This document shows positions 18,021 to 26,389 of a stretch of 64,000 nucleotides of DNA, piece after piece. Under the pieces are notes generated by a model, which was not told the origin of the DNA, ran no database searches, and worked only from the letters and a program-made list of their open reading frames with translations. Each line of letters begins with the position of its first letter. Within the stretch, counting starts at the first letter, position 1. The translations under genes were made by a program, and so were the position numbers. The DNA is taken from positions 1 to 64,000 of the forward strand of contig JAJPIO010000001.1 in NCBI GenBank assembly GCA_021324735.1, given 5' to 3'. The DNA is from Bacteroidota bacterium. GTDB taxonomy: Bacteria > Bacteroidota > Ignavibacteria > Palsa-1295.

Positions 18021-18566
18021 ATGCTCACGCGCAAGGACGCGCTTCGATTAATTAAGTCCATTGCCGATTTCGCGAATGCCCCTCTGGATATTCGTGAAGA
18101 AGAGGACGCGACCGTTATCGAAGTCCGCCTGAAACCGGAAGCCGCTCAACAGATCCCATCTTTAGCAGAAAGTACACCTCGACGCTATCGTGTGCTGCAT
18201 ATCGAAGACACGGATCGGTTAGCTGATCTGGTATACTATTATTTGCGTACGCAGTATGACGTCGATACGGCACAGACCGGAGAAGAAGGGCTGGAGCGTG
18301 CACTCAAACAGGACTACGATTACATCCTGATGGACCTACGGCTTGGCGATGGGATGGACGGATATCAACTAACAGAGTTATTGCGCGGAATAGAACGGTA
18401 CGCGACCACACCGATCATCGCTCTATCGGCTTACAGTTCGCGCCGGGATGTTGAAAAATGTATCGAGGTAGGATGCAGTGCCTTCATATCGAAGCCCTTC
18501 TTAAAGGACGACCTCCTCAAGCTCATGAGGCAACTGGAGGCTAAGATACCAAATCGAAATCCGTAA
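18021..18566 (+). CDS. Single-domain response regulator with N-terminal extension
   Basis: 181 residues from the ATG at 18021. Residues 1-52 form a small unassigned domain (MLTRKDALRLIKSIADFANA). Residues about 55-178 are a CheY-like receiver: acidic pocket IEDTD, phospho-acceptor Asp105 in LMDLRLGDGMDG, Thr/Ser at LSAYS and Lys in ISKPF. No DNA-binding or enzyme output domain follows, so it signals by protein contact, perhaps as a phosphorelay intermediate. No kinase is adjacent; the multi-PAS kinase at 4961-9640 is the only histidine kinase in the window and already carries its own receiver. Partner unknown. Confidence 0.88.
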   Translation: MLTRKDALRLIKSIADFANAPLDIREEEDATVIEVRLKPEAAQQIPSLAESTPRRYRVLHIEDTDRLADLVYYYLRTQYDVDTAQTGEEGLERALKQDYDYILMDLRLGDGMDGYQLTELLRGIERYATTPIIALSAYSSRRDVEKCIEVGCSAFISKPFLKDDLLKLMRQLEAKIPNRNP

Positions 18567-18581
18567 AGAATCGAAATCAAT

Positions 18582-18588
18582 AAAAAAA
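18582..18588 (-). terminator. T-run ending the SRP RNA gene
   Basis: Seven A on the plus strand (seven U in the minus-strand transcript) directly follow the closing stem of the 4.5S RNA. The long SRP stem itself serves as the terminator hairpin. Confidence 0.7.
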
Positions 18589-18689
18589 GGGACCAAGCTG
18601 ACCACGTCACCCGTGGACCTCGCTGAGAGCTGCTTCCTTCCGGACCTGACTCGGTTGGGCGCGTCCGCGCTGCGTGGGACTCGGTCCCC
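18589..18689 (-). ncRNA. ffs: 4.5S signal recognition particle RNA (small bacterial type)
   Basis: Read on the minus strand, 18689-18589 gives a 101-nt rod that starts GGGGACCGAG and ends CTTGGTCCC, so its ends pair. The centre carries CAGGTCCGGAAGGAAGCAGC, the universal SRP RNA apical tetraloop and Ffh-binding region seen in E. coli 4.5S RNA. It binds Ffh to target nascent membrane proteins to FtsY and the translocon. It has no Alu domain, as usual for Gram-negative bacteria. It lies between two plus-strand genes and is transcribed toward the response regulator. Confidence 0.95.
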
Positions 18690-18801
18690 TTTAAACTTTC
18701 GACTGCCGCTATGAACGGCGCGTGACTAACGGGCTCCCTGCAAACGAGGTTCCAGATATCCGCTGAATCCCTACACCACTTATCCGGGTTAACGATTGCA
18801 G

Positions 18802-19164
18802 ATGAGTAAACGCACCACCCGATCGGCTCCGGCCCGAGTAGCATCGAAAGCAGTACCAACCCGCCGCACGCTCGTACTGCTCGAAACCGGCTTAGTGCTG
18901 GGCCTGATCGAAGGGATCATGTCGGAAGCCATTACACACCTCGATTTCTCGCCCTATATTAAAGCGCTTTTTCTTATGATCGGCGTCATTGGTGCCTTTG
19001 CCTTTGCGATCCGCGTTCTCGAACCAATCATTCGCGGCTCTTTAAAGGTCATCTCGAAAGTCGATTCCGGCAGCGGAGTACTTGTGCGCATTGGTCTGCA
19101 CCTTGTAATACTCTTTATCATCTTTGCAGGATACGTGCGTATCTTCTTTCCAACCATGAAATGA
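18802..19164 (+). CDS. Small integral membrane protein, unknown
   Basis: 120 residues from the ATG at 18802. A basic N-terminus (SKRTTRSAPARVASKAVPTR) precedes three likely membrane helices: LVLLETGLVLGLIEGI, KALFLMIGVIGAFAFAI and GLHLVILFIIFAGYVRIFF. No family recognised. The stop overlaps the start of arfB (ATGA at 19161-19164), so the two are translationally coupled. The basic tail suggests a cytoplasmic N-terminus. Confidence 0.75.
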   Translation: MSKRTTRSAPARVASKAVPTRRTLVLLETGLVLGLIEGIMSEAITHLDFSPYIKALFLMIGVIGAFAFAIRVLEPIIRGSLKVISKVDSGSGVLVRIGLHLVILFIIFAGYVRIFFPTMK

Positions 19165-19604
19165 GTATGGCCGAGGATAATACACTTCGTATAAACGGTC
19201 GGTTATCGATCCCTTTTTCGGAGATCGATATTTCGTTTATTCGCTCGAGTGGTCCCGGCGGCCAGCACGTTAATAAAGCATCGACCCAGGCAGAGCTTAC
19301 ATTCGACGTCGCACATGCTCCTTCTCTTTCCGATGCCGACCGGAATTGGCTGCTCAGCCGGCTTGGCTCGAAACTCGATTCTGCCGGTGTATTGCGAATT
19401 ACTGCGCAGGAATTTCGGAGTCAACTTAGGAACAAGCAATCTGCACTCGATAAATTTCAGAGCCTTTTAGCGCAAGCTCTGGAGCGTCCCAAGCCTCGCA
19501 AAAAAACAAAACCTACCAAATCATCTGTAGAAACGCGGTTGAAACGGAAAAAACAAGCCAGCGAAAAGAAGCGATTAAGGGGTAGAATCAGCGATATTGG
19601 CTAA
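19161..19604 (+). CDS. arfB: Peptidyl-tRNA hydrolase ArfB (YaeJ/ICT1 family)
   Basis: 147 residues. The release-factor catalytic loop SSGPGGQHVNKAST contains the GGQ motif near residue 33. There are no codon-recognition domains, and the C-terminus is a long basic tail (PRKKTKPTKSSVETRLKRKK), the hallmark of ArfB, which slides into the empty mRNA channel of ribosomes stalled on non-stop mRNA and hydrolyses the peptidyl-tRNA. The length is normal for the family. Coupled to the upstream membrane protein by a 4-base overlap. Confidence 0.94.
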   Translation: MSMAEDNTLRINGRLSIPFSEIDISFIRSSGPGGQHVNKASTQAELTFDVAHAPSLSDADRNWLLSRLGSKLDSAGVLRITAQEFRSQLRNKQSALDKFQSLLAQALERPKPRKKTKPTKSSVETRLKRKKQASEKKRLRGRISDIG

Positions 19605-19651
19605 ATATTATTTTGAAGCAAGTTTTCAGTATACTTAGAGCTAAAGTATGC

Positions 19652-19659
19652 TATATTTG
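19652..19659 (+). promoter_or_regulatory. Candidate -7 promoter element for the T9SS cargo gene
   Basis: TATATTTG matches TAnnTTTG and lies 53 bases before the ATG at 19713 in the 108-base gap after arfB. A possible -33 region is TTTTC at 19623-19627. Position and motif fit; spacing is loose. Confidence 0.35.
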
Positions 19660-19712
19660 TCTGATTAATCCTCGTTCTTAATTTTAGAGCGTAGCTTCTA
19701 AGTGAGTGTCTT

Positions 19713-21920
19713 ATGAGAAAAAGAATCATTGTTACTTCTCTCTTTCTATTTGCAGTCCTCATTATTTCAGATAAAAGTCTGGGGCAGGGGGTGTCTACGA
19801 TAAATGCCTTTATTGGTGCAGACGTAAGCACAGACGGGTACGGGCTGATAAGCTTCTATATTCCGACCTCACCCAAGACACGGTTGTCGTTCGATCAGAA
19901 GTCCTATTTAACGGTACAGGTTAATGGGAAATTTTATACTAATAATACCTTATTACCTCTCACTGGACAAAACCCACCATATCCAACGGCCCCATCAGGA
20001 TACTTACGGAATGGTCGCACTCAGAAGATCCGGGACACGATCCGCACTACATGGTCAGATATTAATAGTGTCGATATAATTCAGGATGTCTATCCTGTTC
20101 TATTTCCAATAACCGGCTCGGGACAGATTGTATACAGGTTGAGCGCAGTAAACCACACCGATTCTAGTGTATCCGTGCAGGGTCAGTATATGCTTGATCT
20201 TGAATCAAACACTACAGATAATCCCAACATCGCAACATCGGCAGGTTATATAAAGACCAATTTACAGCCGAGCGGCAAAGGATGGGCACAATTCCCTAAC
20301 AATAGCTTTAATAGAGTACCCTCTTTTTACGCCACCTTCGAAAAAGGACTTTGTACCCCGCAATTTCCGGGAGTCATCGGGGTCGGGTATACTAATGATT
20401 CTGTTGCTCCTGAACCAATGGATCTAATAGCGCCGTCGATGATGGCCGTTATAGATTGGCCAACAATTGTGCAATCGTTTACCTGGGGAGTTCCATCTCC
20501 ATCACAGACTGCAAGCCTCAACATGGGAGACGACGCGTTGTTAATGCAGTGGCCCTCTTTCAACATCGACACTGGCAAAACTCTTAAGATCGGTGCTGGC
20601 AGTTATGGGACTGGCGTGTGCATGGCAACGGGTAACGTAGCAGCTATGGTGTTCCATCCCGAACGGATTAGATGGACTCAAGATCGGAAGTATAAACCAA
20701 ACCCTTTTAAGATCGAGACCCTGATACTCAATCCCAGTAGTTCGAACACGATCAGCTCGGCGATAGCGATGCAACAGGTATCGGGCCCGCTTCATGTTAT
20801 TGCCCCCCAATTACATGATTCAGCTAGCATGTCATCTTCTACGATTCAAACATGCGATCTTGTGGAAACTTCGTGGATTGATTCAGTAGACAACAGCCTG
20901 ATCAATTGCGCCACGGATTCGGTCTACTCGATCAATATCAGTATCGGTGGATCAGGCGTAAGCTCTCCGTTCTTTACAGCGCCTACATCCGGTAATACTC
21001 TTTCTTGTCCGATCGCCATCGATTGCCAGAAGGTCGATCTGAAGCCCCCGCTCTTTACCAGGCACATTGCGGGAGGCGTTGCGAAGGCATGCGACGGGAC
21101 ATATCCAATTTATACATGGATCGTTTCCGACAGCAGCAGCTTAGATGCGGGACTTCATAGCATCACTAACACGCCAGACTCCAACCTACAAATAACGATC
21201 GTACCGAGCATCTTTACCGATTGTCCTAAAACGGCAGAGATAACAGTAATTCAAAAGGATACAACAAAGAGCGCTAAAACGTACTTTGTTTACACGGATT
21301 GCTATGGCAATTCCACAATAGATACCGTCTCTTTCTCAGCTTGTCTGAAGCAAGCACCAAAGGATACGTTGCCACCGCTGATCCAATTCTTCCACCTTAC
21401 GAACGTAGATACATGTACCTGTTTTAAGATCTGGGCCTTTGAGAATCGTCCGATCGACAAGGGATTGGATACCCTCGAGGTTTCAACACTTAATAATGTA
21501 ACGATCAATAGTATTAAGGCATACGATACTACGTATATATACGGAGCGAAGAGTGCTATTATAGACGGTCGAGCAATCGATCCACAAGCATCGTATAGCC
21601 TTTGTGTTTCTGCCATTGACATTGCAGGCAATCGAACGGATACTTGTTTCTCTTTTGCTGCTTCAGGCGTAACACCGAATCAGAATGAACACGTAGTGTT
21701 GTCTGTTTTTCCGAATCCAACCGATGGAATGACAACCCTTTCGTTGGATGGAGCGCCATCCGCCAACGTCCAGATCTTCGACGTTCTTGGTCGCGAGATC
21801 GAGCACTTCAAGCTGAATGGCAGTTACCAGTGGCATACTGACGAATTACCGGCTGCCACCTATATTGTTCGGGCCACCATCGGAGATAATGTGATCAGCA
21901 AACGAGTAGTAAAGAAATAG
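19713..21920 (+). CDS. Secreted protein with T9SS C-terminal sorting domain
   Basis: 735 residues with a signal peptide (MRKRIIVTSLFLFAVLIISD, cleavage after KSLGQG). The large central part (about 25-640) is beta-rich and Cys-containing and shows no family I recognise; it contains paired Cys and phrases such as CYGNSTIDTV and FAENRPIDKGLDTLE-like strands. Residues about 660-735 form a type A por secretion sorting domain: VLSVFPNPTDGMTTLSL, VQIFDVLGREI, LPAATYIVRA and terminal SKRVVKK. Such proteins cross the outer membrane by the type IX system and are released or anchored after C-terminal cleavage. Monocistronic, followed by a strong terminator shared with the convergent neighbour. Confidence 0.85.
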   Translation: MRKRIIVTSLFLFAVLIISDKSLGQGVSTINAFIGADVSTDGYGLISFYIPTSPKTRLSFDQKSYLTVQVNGKFYTNNTLLPLTGQNPPYPTAPSGYLRNGRTQKIRDTIRTTWSDINSVDIIQDVYPVLFPITGSGQIVYRLSAVNHTDSSVSVQGQYMLDLESNTTDNPNIATSAGYIKTNLQPSGKGWAQFPNNSFNRVPSFYATFEKGLCTPQFPGVIGVGYTNDSVAPEPMDLIAPSMMAVIDWPTIVQSFTWGVPSPSQTASLNMGDDALLMQWPSFNIDTGKTLKIGAGSYGTGVCMATGNVAAMVFHPERIRWTQDRKYKPNPFKIETLILNPSSSNTISSAIAMQQVSGPLHVIAPQLHDSASMSSSTIQTCDLVETSWIDSVDNSLINCATDSVYSINISIGGSGVSSPFFTAPTSGNTLSCPIAIDCQKVDLKPPLFTRHIAGGVAKACDGTYPIYTWIVSDSSSLDAGLHSITNTPDSNLQITIVPSIFTDCPKTAEITVIQKDTTKSAKTYFVYTDCYGNSTIDTVSFSACLKQAPKDTLPPLIQFFHLTNVDTCTCFKIWAFENRPIDKGLDTLEVSTLNNVTINSIKAYDTTYIYGAKSAIIDGRAIDPQASYSLCVSAIDIAGNRTDTCFSFAASGVTPNQNEHVVLSVFPNPTDGMTTLSLDGAPSANVQIFDVLGREIEHFKLNGSYQWHTDELPAATYIVRATIGDNVISKRVVKK

Positions 21921-21941
21921 TATAGACAGGACAAAAATCAA

Positions 21942-21970
21942 ACGGGGCGCTTCGTGCGCCCCGTTTTTTT
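21942..21970. terminator. Bidirectional Rho-independent terminator
   Basis: ACGGGGCGC and GCGCCCCGT form a perfect 9-bp stem with a 5-base loop, followed by TTTTTTT on the plus strand; the other strand has TTTGATTTTTG. It serves the converging genes ending at 21920 and 21986. Confidence 0.88.
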
Positions 21971-21985
21971 GTTGCCGTGAAATCT

Positions 21986-23539
21986 TTATTTCATCACCTG
22001 CATTACTCGCTCCACCGATTTATTTCCTGCCCATATTCGATAGACATACACACCATCGCTTAAGCCTTGGATGTTGAACGAGGCAGTGTGTTCACCGGCA
22101 TCCAATACACTATTCACCAAGCTCAAAACCTCGACTCCAAGCATGTTATACACTTTAAGCGAGACATTCGCACGCTCCGCAAGAGAATAAGTAATCGTCG
22201 TGCCATTTGCACACGGATTCGGATAATTTTGTTCAAGACGAAGCTGTGGCTCGCTATTAGAAGCAACATCCGCCTCGCTGGGTGTAAAGCTCCAGGCATC
22301 GCTGAAGGGACCCCAGCCAACTTCGTTCTTTGCTTTTACACGCCAATAGTACGTTCTATCTCTATTGGCGATCGTATCGCGACGCATAGCATTTAGTTTG
22401 ACCGCCGTGCTCGTTGTATCTATATAGGAGTTTATAAAGCTTTCGTTATCAGCGAACTCGTACCAGTAGCCTGTTATGTTTGGACATACTTTCGTCCAAC
22501 GGCAAATGACGGTATCTTTTACGATCGTCGCACCGTTCGTGGGATATGTCAGTGCTGGCTTTTGTGGTAACGGTTTATACTCTGTGATACCGCCCTCCGT
22601 ACCACACCATATATGACCGCCGGCATCCGCAGCGATCGCGTTCACGATATCATTCGGTAAATACCCGTCGGCTCGCGTCATCATCGTCCACGATGTTCCA
22701 TCGTACATTGCCACACCACTATCGGTTGCCACCCATACATGACTGCAGGCATCGATGGCTATCCCATTGACGTGGTTATCCCTTAAGGGCGAATTATCTT
22801 TCGAAAACGTAATCGCCCCGGCGAGATTTATCCTGGCTACACCGCTCTCCTGCATTCCAGTCCAGATATTTCCACTACCATCGATCTTCATGGTCGAAAC
22901 AGATCCTGATGGGAATGACGAGATGGTGTCAACGTTGAAAAATTTTGCACGTGTTGAATTACCGGCAGGATATTCCACAATTCCACGGGCTCCATCGAAC
23001 GACATCCAGATATTTTGATATTTATCTACGGTTAGAGTAGCGATGCTATTTGCAGGCATCGCAGGAACATCCGGTTTGGTGTAAACCGCCCAATCAAGTT
23101 CGTCGCTGACGCGATTGAGTCCTTCCTGCGTGCCGATCCACACATACTCATTGTCAGCCACCAGATGCTTTGCCGGCACATCGGCTAAGCCGGAGTTCGC
23201 TGGCGTAAACGTCATCCACACGCTGCCATTGTAGGCGGTGACGCCCGTCCCATGAGCGACCCACAGCGCCCCGAGGCCATACGTCAGATCGAATATCTCG
23301 TTCGATGGGACGCGGGAGTCATTATAGTAAGAGGTCCATGCCGTACCATTAAATTGATCGAGACCTTTTGCTGTGCCAAGCCACATATTATTTGTGGCAT
23401 CGAACCCGATCGTTGTGATCGTATCGGACGCGAGGCCGGAATTCCCATGAGTATAGGTAGTCCATGTACCATTCTGAGCGCGGATCAATGACGTGCTGAC
23501 ACACGACACAAGGACCGCGAGAAAAAGAATTCGCTTCAT
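21986..23539 (-). CDS. T9SS cargo with beta-propeller repeats and a fibronectin-like domain
   Basis: 517 residues with a signal peptide (MKRILFLAVLVSCVSTSLIR). Residues about 22-330 hold some seven propeller blades of the two-component-regulator type (TITTIGFDATNNMWLGTAKG, IWCGTEGGITEY). A fibronectin type III-like domain follows (about 335-425; YYWRVKAKNEVGWGPFSDAW). Residues about 435-517 are a type A T9SS sorting domain (LEQNYPNPCANGTTITYSL, SDGVYVYRIWAG). Extracellular or surface-anchored; ligand unknown. Convergent with the previous T9SS gene and sharing its terminator. Confidence 0.88.
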   Translation of the reverse strand: MKRILFLAVLVSCVSTSLIRAQNGTWTTYTHGNSGLASDTITTIGFDATNNMWLGTAKGLDQFNGTAWTSYYNDSRVPSNEIFDLTYGLGALWVAHGTGVTAYNGSVWMTFTPANSGLADVPAKHLVADNEYVWIGTQEGLNRVSDELDWAVYTKPDVPAMPANSIATLTVDKYQNIWMSFDGARGIVEYPAGNSTRAKFFNVDTISSFPSGSVSTMKIDGSGNIWTGMQESGVARINLAGAITFSKDNSPLRDNHVNGIAIDACSHVWVATDSGVAMYDGTSWTMMTRADGYLPNDIVNAIAADAGGHIWCGTEGGITEYKPLPQKPALTYPTNGATIVKDTVICRWTKVCPNITGYWYEFADNESFINSYIDTTSTAVKLNAMRRDTIANRDRTYYWRVKAKNEVGWGPFSDAWSFTPSEADVASNSEPQLRLEQNYPNPCANGTTITYSLAERANVSLKVYNMLGVEVLSLVNSVLDAGEHTASFNIQGLSDGVYVYRIWAGNKSVERVMQVMK

Positions 23540-23873
23540 TGGTTTGAGCAGGATGTGTTTGAACAGGATGTATGTGGTCCTCGGGATGATAGCAAGTCGC
23601 CTATGGAACTGTGGCCCTAACTGCTACGGGGCTATGACGGAACAGCCTGCGCTAATTTCAGAGATAAAAAAAACCTTACTTCCCTGAGGACATTTTTTAG
23701 GAATGCGATTTATGTGCCGAGGAGCATTCTTTGAGAATTATTGGCATACGAGACGACCGTGCGATCCTCTCGTCGTTAGAATCTTTATCGAACATGCGAA
23801 ATATTTGACTTCCGCATAAAACAAAAAAGGGACGCATTCTTCATGCGTCCCTTTCTATTAAATTGAGTTCTGT
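23540..23873. other. Intergenic region, no gene seen
   Basis: 334 bases between the start of the propeller protein and the end of the sigma factor gene, both on the minus strand. It should contain the propeller gene promoter, and it ends with the sigma factor terminator at 23826-23854. No supported frame or further structure. Confidence 0.5.
23826..23854 (-). terminator. Rho-independent terminator of the sigma factor gene
   Basis: AAAGGGACGCAT and ATGCGTCCCTTT form a perfect 12-bp stem with loop TCTTC. On the minus strand it is followed by TTTGTTTT, 20 bases after the stop codon. Confidence 0.85.
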
Positions 23874-24572
23874 TTAGTGATGACCGTTGATCGGATGTCC
23901 GGTCTCAATCGGCATGCCGCTCTCTTTGCCGATGAGCGGTCCACCCTCTTCGCCTAAGAGCGAAGCTGTCGTCTTGCGATGGCGCTCTTCATCGACGTTA
24001 TAGCCGCGAACGCGCGCATACTCGATAAGCTTATTGCGAAGCAACTTACGACCGCGGTGTAAGCGCGAACGTACGGTACCGATCGGGCAATCGACAAACT
24101 CGGCAATCTCTTCGTAGGTGAAGCCTTCGATATCGCAAAGGATCACAACGGTACGAAAATCTTCCGGCAACGACTCGACGGCGCGCGTCAGATCGTCATC
24201 CAACAGATTGCGATACAAGCGCGCTTCCATATCGTTCGGATCGGTGTACTCCGAGCGGATGGTGTTGTAGAAATTCTGGATGTCTTCGTAATCGACTTTA
24301 TCCGGCTCCTTCGACTCCTTACGATAAATATTGATGTAGGAGTTCTTCATGATACGGAAGAGCCAGGCCTTACAATTGGTACCGGGTTCAAATTTATCCC
24401 AGAACCGGTAGGCCTTCATGTAGGTCTCCTGAAGGAGATCATTGGCGTCGTCGGGGTCGCCAGTCATACGAAGAGCGAAATTATAGAGCGCGTTGATATG
24501 CGGCATCGCCTCGCGTTCAAAGTCGCGGTGCCGGTCCCTAATACCCTTCTCGTCTAATTCACTGAGCGTCAT
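23874..24572 (-). CDS. ECF-type RNA polymerase sigma factor
   Basis: 232 residues. Region 2 (about 18-90): ALYNFALRMTGDPDDANDLL, then QETYMKAYRFWDKFEPGTN, the -10 recognition and core-binding part. Region 4 (about 135-195): AVESLPEDFRTVVILCDIEG, the helix-turn-helix EIAEFVDCPIGTVRSRLHRG. The C-terminal about 35 residues (EERHRKTTASLLGEEGG and on, ending in His) are an extra tail not usual in ECF factors. No anti-sigma gene is adjacent, so control is by another route. The 150-base leader has a good TAnnTTTG promoter. Confidence 0.93.
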   Translation of the reverse strand: MTLSELDEKGIRDRHRDFEREAMPHINALYNFALRMTGDPDDANDLLQETYMKAYRFWDKFEPGTNCKAWLFRIMKNSYINIYRKESKEPDKVDYEDIQNFYNTIRSEYTDPNDMEARLYRNLLDDDLTRAVESLPEDFRTVVILCDIEGFTYEEIAEFVDCPIGTVRSRLHRGRKLLRNKLIEYARVRGYNVDEERHRKTTASLLGEEGGPLIGKESGMPIETGHPINGHH

Positions 24573-25129
24573 TCTATTCCCTTATTCGCCTGATGCCGAT
24601 CGGTAGTTTGCCCTTTGATCCTCCGTAGGGAGTGTCCAAACGTGGGATTTTTTCCCGAAACCAGCACTGTTGTAAATACTCTCTATGTCCTGATCCTCTG
24701 GTCTACCCAAAAATCAGCCTGCAAAAGTACGACATTTTTTAGTCGCTTGCAAGATTCTTGCTAATTTTTCATCCCGTTAAATCGAAAGGTTCCGGGCACT
24801 TACCTGAATTCCTTGCGATTCGAGAGGCGGTCTGGAAAATGCGGGCAGACCCTACGCCAAAACTTTACCTATAATACCTTTCTTAACCTAATATTAAGGA
24901 GGTTATCCCCATATTCGCAAAAGTCGAGGCTAAGTTTCACTTCACGCTGTGGAACACTCCTGCACCACTCTTGACACAACAAAATAGCCATTATGAAGAA
25001 GAATTAAGGGGCACATCGGTAAGACTTCGGCATGAAATTCGGCATCTCAATTCATTATGCGTCAGCCCGCGAAACTCCTGTCTAAGGATTCGTATTATAT
25101 GTTGCAACAATTAATTTTAGGGGTTACTT
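24573..25129. other. Intergenic region with divergent promoters
   Basis: 557 bases between the divergent ECF sigma gene and doxX-like gene. It holds the minus-strand promoter at 24722-24752 and must hold the doxX promoter, for which no convincing box was fixed. No supported coding frame and no RNA motif I recognise. Confidence 0.5.
24722..24752 (-). promoter_or_regulatory. Bacteroidota-type promoter for the ECF sigma gene
   Basis: On the minus strand, TTG (24752-24750), a 20-base spacer, then TACTTTTG (24729-24722) followed by C. This matches the -33/-7 pattern TTG...TAnnTTTG in motif and spacing. The transcript leader would be about 145 bases. Confidence 0.55.
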
Positions 25130-25633
25130 ATGAAAGTTTTCGTAAAGACGCATGAAAGTTTGATCGATACAGCGCTGCTGCTCTTGCGCTTGGCACTCGG
25201 AGTGGTCTTCTTCGCACACGGCGCACAAAAGGTGCTGGGCCTTTTTGGCGGTAAAGGACTTGGTACCACCGTCTCCATGATGAGCGGTACGTTTGGTCCG
25301 GTCCTTCCCTATCTTACGGCGTTCACCGAATTCCTCGGCGGCATCTTTATGATCTTTGGACTCCTAACCCGCTTTTGGGGTATTGGCCTCACTATTAATA
25401 TGCTCGTCGCGGTGATTGCCGTGCATGCTAAAAATGGGTTCTTCGCACCCACAGGATTCGAGTTTCCGCTGAGCCTTCTCTTCATAGCACTCGCGATCAC
25501 GATCGCCGGTCCCGGCCGCTTTAGCCTGGACCATGCATTTTTTGCTTCAAACACAACAGCGACGAAACGCTCCGAGCGATTCGCTGTACCAGCAGGCTCC
25601 GTGCAATTCAAGCCACACGCGAAGAGCGCGTGA
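25130..25633 (+). CDS. DoxX family membrane protein
   Basis: 167 residues with four predicted membrane helices: LLLLRLALGVVFFAHGAQKV, YLTAFTEFLGGIFMIFGLLT, WGIGLTINMLVAVIAVHA and PLSLLFIALAITIAGPGRF. The sequence AHGAQKVLGLFGG and the terminal GPGRFSLDH are typical of the DoxX/DoxD/MauE-like group of inner-membrane proteins linked to redox stress. The C-terminal about 35 residues are basic and cytoplasmic. Monocistronic with its own terminator at 25679-25702. Exact activity unknown. Confidence 0.88.
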   Translation: MKVFVKTHESLIDTALLLLRLALGVVFFAHGAQKVLGLFGGKGLGTTVSMMSGTFGPVLPYLTAFTEFLGGIFMIFGLLTRFWGIGLTINMLVAVIAVHAKNGFFAPTGFEFPLSLLFIALAITIAGPGRFSLDHAFFASNTTATKRSERFAVPAGSVQFKPHAKSA

Positions 25634-25678
25634 ATCAGGACCCCTGCACCTAGGCTTGAGAAGATTTGGGATAAAGGA

Positions 25679-25702
25679 GAGGGCTAAGATATTAGCCCTT
25701 TT
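25679..25702 (+). terminator. Rho-independent terminator after doxX
   Basis: GGGCTAA (25681-25687) and TTAGCCC (25692-25698) with loop GATA, followed by TTTTCC. It separates doxX from the toxin-antitoxin pair. Confidence 0.75.
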
Positions 25703-25761
25703 CCATTATAAAGCAGGGTCCCAAATGAAACCGCACTTTATGGTTACCCGTTTTTTTTATT

Positions 25762-26052
25762 ATGAACTTGGCTGCACGCGTTGCCTCACATCGCAATGAG
25801 ATTCTCGCCCTTGCCACAAAGCATGGGGCGAAGAATATACGTGTGTTTGGTTCGGTAGCACGGGGCGAAGCAACCGATACAAGCGATCTCGATCTATTGG
25901 TTTCGGTCGGACCAAAGTGCACTCCTTTTTTCCCAGGCGGTCTTATCGCGGATCTTCAAGATCTACTTGCCTGTAATATTGACGTTGTTACTGAGAATGC
26001 TTTGCATAAGCTCATTCGAGATCAAATTCTTGCAGAAGCAAAGCCTCTATGA
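25762..26052 (+). CDS. mntA: MntA-type nucleotidyltransferase antitoxin
   Basis: 96 residues. Minimal nucleotidyltransferase (DNA polymerase beta superfamily) with GS-x10-DxD: GSVARGEATDTSDLDLL, Ser31, Asp42 and Asp44, and a third acidic residue in NIDVVTENAL. MntA antitoxins AMPylate a tyrosine near the HEPN active site of HepT and so silence the RNase. The stop overlaps the HepT start by 4 bases (26049-26052), the usual arrangement, so this is a complete type VII toxin-antitoxin pair. Confidence 0.92.
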   Translation: MNLAARVASHRNEILALATKHGAKNIRVFGSVARGEATDTSDLDLLVSVGPKCTPFFPGGLIADLQDLLACNIDVVTENALHKLIRDQILAEAKPL

Positions 26053-26381
26053 ACCGGGATAAGCTCTATCTCGCCCACATCCTTGAGTGTATTGAAAAGA
26101 TCGAGCGGTTTACTCTCGATGGTAAAGAGGCATTTGTAAAGGATGAGAAAACACAAGATGCTGTCCTTCGTAATCTCCATACGTTGGCGGAATCTTCGAC
26201 CAGAATCTCAAAGCCGTTGATTGAAAAAAATTCGCACATCCCGTGGCGAGAAATGAGCGGCTTTCGAAACGTTGTAGTGCATGATTATCTGGGACTTGAT
26301 CTTGACCAGGTCTGGGACATTATTGTTTTAGATTTACCCTCCCTCAAGCACAATATTCATACGATCCTTGAGGAGCTATAG
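26049..26381 (+). CDS. hepT: HepT-type HEPN RNase toxin
   Basis: 110 residues, all-helical DUF86/HepT family. The RNase motif R-x4-H-x-Y is present: Arg73, His78, Tyr80 in FRNVVVHDYLG; Tyr80 is the expected AMPylation target. It forms dimers that cleave RNA when not modified by the partner. Translation is coupled to mntA. Length normal. Confidence 0.92.
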   Translation: MNRDKLYLAHILECIEKIERFTLDGKEAFVKDEKTQDAVLRNLHTLAESSTRISKPLIEKNSHIPWREMSGFRNVVVHDYLGLDLDQVWDIIVLDLPSLKHNIHTILEEL

Positions 26382-26389
26382 ACAAAGCA

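Noticed and set aside
18431-18859. 142-codon minus-strand frame
   Set aside because: It runs over the SRP RNA gene and the ends of two real genes; the RNA explains the conservation.
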